From Paenibacillus sp. FSL K6-1096 (lineage in GTDB: Bacteria; Bacillota; Bacilli; Paenibacillales; Paenibacillaceae): DNA of 64,000 bases. The position numbers and the translations under genes were made by a program. Where the stretch lies: the NCBI RefSeq assembly GCF_037977055.1, contig NZ_CP150274.1, positions 4,154,001-4,218,000 on the forward strand, written 5' to 3'. This document shows, one piece after another, positions 44,541 to 50,641 of the stretch; position 1 is the first letter of the stretch, and every line of letters starts with the position of its first letter. The notes below the pieces were generated by a model. That model was given only the letters and a program-made list of their open reading frames with translations, did not search any database and was not told the origin of the DNA.

Positions 44541-44546
44541 ATAGAA

Positions 44547-45074
44547 TCATGCCCCTTGAAAGCTAAGCACCGGCTCCCACAGAACAACCGAACCTCCCGC
44601 CAGACTCGCCTGAATATCGATGATCCGCTGGTTGCTGCTGCCCCGGTAGGTGAGAGTCAGATCCTTCAACGCCTCCACAAACCGCCCGTCGATTACGACC
44701 TGGCATAAGGCCAGCAGCTTCCATTCGACAGAGCCGGGAGAGGCAATAAGCTCCTCGTAGGTGTAGCCGGTGTAGATCCAGACCGGGAAGCCCGGCAGCT
44801 CGGCGCGCAGCTCGTGAATGAAGTCCGCAGCCTCCTCCGCCGAGAAAAAAGGATCGCCCCCCGCCAGCGTAAGCCCGTCCAGCAGCGGGTTGCCGGCGAT
44901 GTCCTCAATAATCTCCCGCCGCCGCTCCGGGGTGAATACCTCGCCGTAATTGAAGTTCCAGGTCTTCGGGTTGAAGCAGCCCGGGCAGCGGTGGCGGCAG
45001 CCGCTGATGAAGAGGACGGCCCGCAGGCCCTCCCCTTCATTGATCGACTCCGGGTAATAGCCGCAGATGTTCAT
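44547..45074 (-). CDS. nrdG: Anaerobic ribonucleotide reductase activating enzyme
   Basis: A 175-residue radical SAM protein that installs the glycyl radical on NrdD. The 4Fe-4S cluster motif is Cys26-x3-Cys30-x2-Cys33 in GCRHRCPGC. TLAGGDPFF is the SAM-binding GGD/E motif. The start overlaps the end of nrdD by 4 nt, so the two are translationally coupled. Confidence 0.94.
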   Translation of the reverse strand: MNICGYYPESINEGEGLRAVLFISGCRHRCPGCFNPKTWNFNYGEVFTPERRREIIEDIAGNPLLDGLTLAGGDPFFSAEEAADFIHELRAELPGFPVWIYTGYTYEELIASPGSVEWKLLALCQVVIDGRFVEALKDLTLTYRGSSNQRIIDIQASLAGGSVVLWEPVLSFQGA

Positions 45075-47056
45075 AGATGCTTCACGCGGTCCCGTACCTC
45101 TGCTTGCTTGGCGGCATTGAAGCGGGTCTGGTAGTCGCCGGTCAGATAGCCGGTAACCCGGCGCAGCCGGCGGATATGAGTGGTGTCCTCATGCGCGCCG
45201 CAGGTCGGGCAGTTCGTGCCGATCACGCCTTCATAGCCGCAGCCGGAGCAGCGGTCAATCGGATGATTGATGCTGAAGTAGCTGATGTCCTGCTCCAGCG
45301 CGTACTGGATGATTTTGACGAAGGCGGACGGGTTGCTCCGGGCATTGCCGTTCAGCTCCACATAGGAGATGGCTCCGGCGTTGCAGTATTCATGGAACGG
45401 GGCCTCCAGGCTGATCTTCTTGGCCGCGCTCACTTCATGATAGACCGGGATATGGAACGAATTCGTATAGTATTCACGGTCGGTTACTCCTGGAATGGAG
45501 CCAAGTTCCTTGCGGTCGATCTTGGTGAATTTGCCGGAGAGTCCTTCGGCCGGAGTAGCGAACAGCGTAATGTTGAGATTCAGCTCATCGCTCTTGCGGT
45601 CGCAGTATTCGCGCATGTGGCGGACGATGCCCAGCGCCTTGGCGTGAATCTCCATATCCTCGCCATGGTGCTTGCCGTACATTGCCTTCATGCACTCGGC
45701 CATCCCGATGAAGCCAATCGACAGGCTGCCGTGCTTCAGCAGCTCGCCCACGCTGTCATCTGGCGCAAGCTGCTCGCCGCCTTCCCAGACGCCTTCACGC
45801 ATCATGAAATCAGAGGCCTTGGCCTTCTGGGAAGCCTGGATGCGGAAGCGGTGCAGCAGGCCGTCCAGCGCAATATCCATATAGTGATTCAGGTCCTTGA
45901 TGAACCCTTGCTCGTTAGCGGCGAGACGGCGGCCGGTTACCGTACCGTGTGTCAGTCCAAGGCGCACCAGGTTGATCGTATTGAAGGACAGATTGCCTTT
46001 GCCCGAGCAGTGGTTGCGTCCGAAGCGGTCGCCGAGTACACGGGTCCGGCAGCCCATCGTTGCAAATTCGGTGTCCGGGTTGGCCGGGTCATAATATTGC
46101 TTGTTCAGCGGAGCATCCAGATTGGCGAAGTTCGGATACAATCTGCGTGCCGAGCACTCCGCCGCCTTCAGGAACAGCTCATAGTTGGGATCGCCAGGCT
46201 GCTGGTTAACCCCCTGCTTGCATTTAAAAATCTGAATCGGGAACACCGGCGTCTCCCCGCTGCCCAGTCCGTTCATGGTGGCCGTCAGCAGCGAGCTTAT
46301 CACCAGCTGGCCTTCCGGTGAGGTGCAGGTACCGTAGTTGATGCTGGTAAAAGGAATCTGCCCGCCCGAGCGGCTGGACATCGTATTCAGGTTATGTACC
46401 ATGCTCTCAGCAGCCTGGAGCGTCTCGATTTCCGTCTCCTTCATAGCGAAGTTGAACGCGCGCGGATACTGCTCCGCCAGATCGCTGCGGCTCATTGTAA
46501 TCTCGCCAAGCTGAGAAGCGTCTGCATTGTCCTCGAAATACTCCAGCCCTTTGCGGAACAGCTTAGAGAAGGACTTGGTGACATAAGGAGCCAGATCGTA
46601 ATCCAGCTTGTTGGCGGATACGCCGCCGTACTGGGCATTCTGCTGGGACTGGAAAATAATCGCCACCAGCGACATCGCCGTCATAATCGAGTTGGGCGGA
46701 CGCACGCTGCCGTTGCCGGTGTTGAAGCCCTCGCGGAGAAGCCGTTCAAACGGAATGAAGATACAGTTCGTGGTTCCGATGGTGTACTGATCCAGGTCGT
46801 GTACATAGACGACATTATCCAGGGTAGCCTGTACAAGCTGCGGCGGCATGGTGAAATTACGGGCGTACCATTTGGAATATTCACTCCCGAATTTGCTCAT
46901 TTTCCCGGAGAAGCTCTCCCCGTTCAGGTTAGCGTTCTCGCGCAGCAGATCCAGATCCCGGCTGTCGATAATATCCCGTCCCAGATGAATGACTTCCTCC
47001 AACAGAGCCTCTTGTGCAGCTTGTCCCTCGTTATAACGTTTCTCCAGCAGCGTCAT
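45071..47056 (-). CDS. nrdD: Anaerobic (class III) ribonucleoside-triphosphate reductase
   Basis: A 661-residue glycyl-radical enzyme that reduces ribonucleotides to deoxyribonucleotides without oxygen. The C-terminus has the zinc site (CSGCGYEG, NCPTCG) and the radical site RRVTGYL, with Gly at about residue 636. The protein starts about where the E. coli enzyme's catalytic part begins (near its residue 90), so the N-terminal ATP-cone is missing. The start is firm: GAGAGGAGAG precedes the ATG and a riboswitch lies directly upstream. Allosteric dATP shut-off is therefore doubtful. Confidence 0.95.
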   Translation of the reverse strand: MTLLEKRYNEGQAAQEALLEEVIHLGRDIIDSRDLDLLRENANLNGESFSGKMSKFGSEYSKWYARNFTMPPQLVQATLDNVVYVHDLDQYTIGTTNCIFIPFERLLREGFNTGNGSVRPPNSIMTAMSLVAIIFQSQQNAQYGGVSANKLDYDLAPYVTKSFSKLFRKGLEYFEDNADASQLGEITMSRSDLAEQYPRAFNFAMKETEIETLQAAESMVHNLNTMSSRSGGQIPFTSINYGTCTSPEGQLVISSLLTATMNGLGSGETPVFPIQIFKCKQGVNQQPGDPNYELFLKAAECSARRLYPNFANLDAPLNKQYYDPANPDTEFATMGCRTRVLGDRFGRNHCSGKGNLSFNTINLVRLGLTHGTVTGRRLAANEQGFIKDLNHYMDIALDGLLHRFRIQASQKAKASDFMMREGVWEGGEQLAPDDSVGELLKHGSLSIGFIGMAECMKAMYGKHHGEDMEIHAKALGIVRHMREYCDRKSDELNLNITLFATPAEGLSGKFTKIDRKELGSIPGVTDREYYTNSFHIPVYHEVSAAKKISLEAPFHEYCNAGAISYVELNGNARSNPSAFVKIIQYALEQDISYFSINHPIDRCSGCGYEGVIGTNCPTCGAHEDTTHIRRLRRVTGYLTGDYQTRFNAAKQAEVRDRVKHL

Positions 47057-47122
47057 TATATATCTCTCTCCTCTCGGTATTGTAAGCGTGAATGGTCATC
47101 GAAGAATGATCAGGACAGCAGT

Positions 47123-47157
47123 AAAAAAGCATATCCCGCCGGAATGGCGGAACATGC
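47123..47157 (-). terminator. Expression-platform terminator upstream of nrdD
   Basis: On the minus strand GCATGTTCCGCC and GGCGGGATATGC form a stem followed by TTTTTT (47123-47128). It lies between the cobalamin aptamer and nrdD and is the likely off-switch. Confidence 0.7.
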
Positions 47158-47324
47158 CCGAATGCGTAACGCAGAAGCCGATACCTGAAGACAATATGTG
47201 ATCGTCTTATCGTCCTTAGGTATCGGCAGCCTCTGGCCCGGATTCACGGAAGGCTGACTCTGCTTGTGCAGGCCGCATACGGACACCTTGCCTGTTCCTC
47301 GCAGGATTCTAGCGGTGCCATCCA

Positions 47325-47525
47325 AACAGGCAGGTCTCCTGGCTTCCGGTATCTCCTCCGTCGTCTTCCCAAGAGGGAGAATCGTCTCTCAGTGACCTTT
47401 GACGGAGGATGGTTCTCCAGCGGAAATTGACTGCCGGAGCATCCGGTTACAGTGGCGGGACCGCAGCGGTTTTGCACCGCGTTTCCCTATTAAGTCTCCT
47501 CCCGGTGAAGAGAGAGAAACACCTG
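47325..47525 (-). ncRNA. Cobalamin (AdoCbl) riboswitch
   Basis: On the minus strand the B12 aptamer hallmarks are present in order: AGGTGTTTCTC, GGGAAACGCGGTGCAAAACC, CCCGCCACTGTAACCGG, and the B12 box GCCAGGAGACCTGCC (47329-47343). It lies ~270 nt upstream of nrdD. Ligand binding would be expected to favour the terminator, so nrdDG is made when coenzyme B12 is scarce. Confidence 0.95.
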
Positions 47526-47560
47526 TTTATACTAGATTTTGTTGTTATTTATTAAAGCTA

Positions 47561-47576
47561 CCGCAATATATTGTGT
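47561..47576 (-). promoter_or_regulatory. NrdR-like box
   Basis: On the minus strand ACACAATATATTGCGG closely matches the NrdR box (ACACWATATATWGTGT). A weaker candidate, ACAAAATCTAGTATAA, lies at 47527-47542. NrdR boxes usually come as pairs near ribonucleotide reductase promoters, which fits upstream of nrdD. Confidence 0.6.
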
Positions 47577-47877
47577 TTGTAAATGATTTTTTGTAATCCC
47601 GCACGGGGAGCGGGTTCCGCGCTTTTACTCACAGATTAGTCCACAGGTAATCCACAACTTTCCTGCTCTAACCTCTGAAATGATTCATAAATTCTCCGAA
47701 AATATGCCACAAAGACTTCATAAATAGTGTGCGTCAAATCCTGGTGACCGGGTGGGGGGATATATGAATAGAATGATAGTATTGCAGCCGTTGATTTGTA
47801 GCAGGGCCGCCGAAGAGGTACAATTAGGAAGGAAAACAGGCAAAGGCGGGTACAAGATATTCAGGAGGGATGGCACA

Positions 47878-48180
47878 ATGGCAATTGGCGAAGTGACCGT
47901 GATTCCGATTGGCACAGGCAGTACCAGTCTCAGCAGCTACGTGGCTGATATGCAGCGCGTGCTGCAGACGATGGAGGGCATCACCTATGAGCTGACTTCG
48001 ATGGGGACGATTATAGAAGGACCGGTGGACCGGATTCTCGCAGCGGTAGCCGCGCTGCATGAGTCGCCGTTCACTGCGGGCGCGCAGCGGGTCTCCACCT
48101 CGCTGAAGATCGATGACCGCCGCGACAAGCTCTCCACCAGCCGCAGCAAGCTGGAATCCGTGGAGCGCAGGCTGCAATAG
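47878..48180 (+). CDS. MTH1187 family thiamine-binding protein
   Basis: A 100-residue ferredoxin-fold protein with the family pattern MAIGEVTVIPIGTGSTSLSS, YELTSMGTIIEG and a C-terminal helix ending in KLESVERRLQ. Members (YqgV-like) bind thiamine or related ligands; the role is unclear. AGGAGG lies 9 nt before ATG 47878. An upstream in-frame extension to 47752 has no support. The 300 bp between the NrdR-like box and this gene hold only a small hairpin (CCCGC-ACGGGGA-GCGGG) and AT-rich sequence. Confidence 0.86.
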   Translation: MAIGEVTVIPIGTGSTSLSSYVADMQRVLQTMEGITYELTSMGTIIEGPVDRILAAVAALHESPFTAGAQRVSTSLKIDDRRDKLSTSRSKLESVERRLQ

Positions 48181-48273
48181 GACCCGTCCGGCAGGCCCAT
48201 TACACAAAAAGGGTTGCGTTTTTGGCTGGAAGAGTTATAATATTTTTTGTTTGGCAGACCTCAGCGTCTGTAA

Positions 48274-48345
48274 GCTGGTGTAGCTCAGGGGTAGAGCAAC
48301 GCACTCGTAATGCGTAGGCCGGGGGTTCAATTCCCTTCACCAGCA
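48274..48345 (+). tRNA. tRNA-Thr (anticodon CGT)
   Basis: The 72-nt cloverleaf is complete: acceptor GCTGGTG with CACCAGC, D-stem GCTC with GAGC, anticodon stem ACGCA with TGCGT around loop CTCGTAA (anticodon CGT, codon ACG), and T-loop TTCAATT. The discriminator base is A and CCA is not encoded. Confidence 0.96.
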
Positions 48346-48363
48346 TATTATGAATGGCGATAG

Positions 48364-48405
48364 TGGCGCGGTATTCGGAACTTCCGAGACCGCGCCATTT
48401 GTTTA
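48364..48405 (+). terminator. Terminator of the tRNA gene
   Basis: TGGCGCGGT and ACCGCGCCA with an inner TTCGG/TCCGA stem, then TTTGTTTATT. Confidence 0.85.
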
Positions 48406-48429
48406 TTATGTAAGGAGACTAAGAGGGGA

Positions 48430-48630
48430 TAACGATTGGATTTTCTCCACTTACTAGTGAACGATTAGACTCTGCTGGGGAGATAGTTGGACAAACAACA
48501 CTTAATTTTTCGCCTTTCCCCTATTTATAGTGTATCCGTTAAGAATAGATGCTATTTTTCCAACTGCTTCTATTCATTCGGCAGAAATCGCGGAAATAAG
48601 ATACGTTTGTCCATTTGTTGGCCGCAGGGA
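48430..48630. repeat. 51-bp pitch repeat, TTGGA core (2 direct + 2 inverted units)
   Basis: AACGATTGGATTTTCTCCAC ends its TTGGA at 48440, and AGTTGGACAAACAACAC ends it at 48491, 51 bp later. Two inverted units (TTTTTCCAACT with TCC at 48559; TTTGTCCATTTGTTG with TCC at 48610) are also 51 bp apart. The two pairs face each other. This explains the 400-bp gap between the tRNA and the ASCH gene. Confidence 0.55.
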
Positions 48631-48747
48631 GAGTTCAGCAGCTTCATGAGGGACACTCCTTCCCGGCAGTTGCCTTAAGTGTACCATCATCCCCCTGCCA
48701 TTAATCCATCATCGAAGCTATTTCAAAATAAAGGAGGAAACTCATCC

Positions 48748-49170
48748 ATGAAATGTCTCACCATCCGCCAGCCGTGGGCAACCCTGATTGCGCTGGGCGA
48801 GAAACAATTCGAGACCCGTTCCTGGTGGACGCTGTACCGCGGACCCCTGGCGATTCATGCCGGGATGCAGGTGGATAGAGCGATATGCCTGACTGAGCCC
48901 TACCGGTCGGTGCTGGCCCGCCACGGTCTTACTTCGGATGATCTGCCGACGGGAAGCATTATTGCAACCAGCCGTATAGCCGATTGCCTAGAAGTTACAT
49001 CTCATGAGGTACAGCAGGGCTGGCCGGGCGGGAATGAATATGTGTTCGGTGATTATACGGAAGGACGGTTTGCCTGGAAGCTGGAAGAGGTGGTTCCGCT
49101 AGTTCATCCGATACCTGCCAAGGGACGTCTGGGCTTCTGGGAATACCCTGTACTTGAAGAGGACATGTGA
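48748..49170 (+). CDS. ASCH domain protein
   Basis: A 140-residue protein with the ASCH/PUA-like fold: it begins MKCLTIRQPWATLIALGEK, with GPLAIHAGM and GRLGFWEY later. ASCH domains bind RNA or modified bases, and some members hydrolyse N4-acetylcytidine or act in translation control. The exact role is unknown. AAAGGAGG precedes ATG 48748; an upstream in-frame start at 48679 is unlikely. Confidence 0.85.
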   Translation: MKCLTIRQPWATLIALGEKQFETRSWWTLYRGPLAIHAGMQVDRAICLTEPYRSVLARHGLTSDDLPTGSIIATSRIADCLEVTSHEVQQGWPGGNEYVFGDYTEGRFAWKLEEVVPLVHPIPAKGRLGFWEYPVLEEDM

Positions 49171-49331
49171 GTTACCGGCAGCGGTTCATGTATTTTTTTG
49201 GCGGGATTAGCCGTTGGCGGGTATAATAAGGATATTCGGCGGTAAATCCTCTTATATATAGAGTAACAGATTCTGCGGCAGATGCCGCTGGAGCCTGAGG
49301 AGACGGCCGGGAAGGAGCGTATGCATCATAG

Positions 49332-49472
49332 ATGGGTAGCCTTCTGATTGCATGGCTTTGTATGCTTTGTTTGTACCTTGTGTTCAAGGATCAGGTAAGC
49401 CGTAAAATTCTTTACCCGGTAGTTGCGGCAGTGATCTGCGGCACGCTGGGGTTTTGGAAAGTATTGATGTAG
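49332..49472 (+). CDS. Candidate 46-residue membrane protein
   Basis: The reading frame encodes two hydrophobic segments (SLLIAWLCMLCLYLV and ILYPVVAAVICGTLGFW) separated by the polar KDQVSRK, a helical-hairpin pattern. GGAAGGAG lies about 13 nt upstream, longer than usual; ATG 49321 is better placed but opens an 8-codon frame. No family is recognised. Plausible but unproven. Confidence 0.45.
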   Translation: MGSLLIAWLCMLCLYLVFKDQVSRKILYPVVAAVICGTLGFWKVLM

Positions 49473-49548
49473 CTGTATGCCAAATGTTCTTGTGGTGAAG
49501 TCCTGCCTTGCGGCAGGCTTCTTTCTTTGGCCCAATTCTTGAAAAAGC

Positions 49549-49908
49549 TCACCCCAGCCCGTCCAGCCCCAGATATCTGCGCATGTGCAGGGTGGCTTGG
49601 GCGTTAATAACATCATCCAGCAGCAGCATCCGTTCGTGGTAGCCCCGGCAGATGTATTTGGCTTCGACGCCGGCCTCCAGCCGCTGCTGCTCGTAGACCT
49701 TCAGCCTGCGGGCCCGCATCCCGGCACGAACCTCCTGCAAGTCAGCCGCCGCCGCGTGAACAGCAGACTGGATGACCTCTAGATAAGGAGCGGGTGTGCG
49801 CAGCTCCAAGGACATGACGGAAGCATCGTGTTCGAAGGCGGATAGAATCAGCGGCAGCAAAATATAGGATTTGACCAGCATATTGTCCTGACTGTCTGCT
49901 CTATGCAT
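49549..49908 (-). CDS. YhjD-like conserved protein
   Basis: A 119-residue soluble protein resembling Bacillus YhjD from memory: an early SYILLPLILSAFEHD helix, a helix rich in Arg/Lys and Glu (RARRLKVYEQQRLEAGV), then KYICRGYHERMLLL and a C-terminal MRRYL. The function is unknown. GAGGTTGAG precedes ATG 49908; an ATG at 49944 is less likely. Confidence 0.72.
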   Translation of the reverse strand: MHRADSQDNMLVKSYILLPLILSAFEHDASVMSLELRTPAPYLEVIQSAVHAAAADLQEVRAGMRARRLKVYEQQRLEAGVEAKYICRGYHERMLLLDDVINAQATLHMRRYLGLDGLG

Positions 49909-50091
49909 CGGACTCAACCTCTCTATAAGAACATGTATTCCCATTCTAACGCAAAGTTCAAAAAATAATCAATGGGTTTTATCAAACAACCCTATCAATG
50001 TGACATAATTCACAAAATAAAATAAAGAATTGCTTTATATTAAATTTTAGATATTAAAGATTAAAAATAAAGCGTTCAAAGGAGAATGGAA

Positions 50092-50190
50092 ATGAGTGTT
50101 GATGGAAGTCTCCGCCGTGGTCTGGTCTTCGGGTTCCTGCTCAGCATACCGCTCTGGATGTCCCTGCTTGGCTGGCTTCAACTGCTCTAG
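50092..50190 (+). CDS. 32-residue single-pass membrane protein
   Basis: The peptide begins MSVDGSLRRG, then a hydrophobic stretch (LVFGFLLSIPLWMSLLGWL) to the end. AAAGGAG lies 8 nt before the ATG, a strong ribosome binding site, and the upstream ~100 bp are very AT-rich. No neighbour shares an operon. The function is unknown. The ~150 bp after it contain a CCTTGC-GGG-GCAAGG hairpin near 50288. Confidence 0.7.
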   Translation: MSVDGSLRRGLVFGFLLSIPLWMSLLGWLQLL

Positions 50191-50355
50191 GACATATGGA
50201 CCAAAATTTGATATTTAAAATTTACAATTTTATAGATGGCCTCTGCTCTCTTACGGCTGCATGCAGAAAAGAAAGACTGTGCCAAATCCTTGCGGGGCAA
50301 GGGGTTGTCCCGTGAAGTTTTCGAAAAAAACAGGTAAATATCTCCTTGGAATGGA

Positions 50356-50385
50356 TTGACAAAAGGGCTGCAAACCAGCTAAACT
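50356..50385 (+). promoter_or_regulatory. Promoter of the c-di-GMP riboswitch transcript
   Basis: TTGACA (50356-50361), an 18-bp spacer and TAAACT (50380-50385), about 80 bp before the aptamer. Confidence 0.6.
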
Positions 50386-50469
50386 TAATTTAGTTCAAAA
50401 GTAACAAATGTCATAGACTCGCTCAGCATGAATACATATGTAATGACAAATGCATATGCATATCCAATC

Positions 50470-50560
50470 ATGTACAAACGCAAACCGTATCGAAAGAACG
50501 GGACGCAAAGCCTGGAATCTACAGCCGCGCAAGTTGTGGCTAAGGTCGTCCGGCCGCCGT
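50470..50560 (+). ncRNA. c-di-GMP-I (GEMM) riboswitch
   Basis: The class I aptamer signature is present: CGCAAACC, CGAAAG, GGGACGCAAAGCC, then after a variable stem TAAGGTCGTCCGGCCGCC. The 3' end of the aptamer overlaps the 5' arm of the terminator that follows, so c-di-GMP binding can alter termination. It controls the sortase-anchored protein downstream. Confidence 0.9.
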
Positions 50561-50590
50561 GAAGCTAACCCTTCGTGGCGGTCTTTTTTT
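50553..50590 (+). terminator. Riboswitch-linked terminator
   Basis: CCGCCGTGAA and TTCGTGGCGG form a stem, followed by TCTTTTTTT. It shares bases with the end of the GEMM aptamer. Confidence 0.85.
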
Positions 50591-50641
50591 GTTATAGTTC
50601 TGCGAGAGATTCATAGATTAGTTAATAGGAGGTGCAGACTA

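Noticed and set aside
47640..47665. DnaA-box-like sequences (TAATCCACA)
   Set aside because: A single near-match without a cluster, dnaA or dnaN; not enough for an origin.
50450..50641. Longer N-terminus for the LPXTG protein
   Set aside because: This in-frame extension reads through the c-di-GMP aptamer and its terminator, and the signal peptide and ribosome binding site support TTG 50642.
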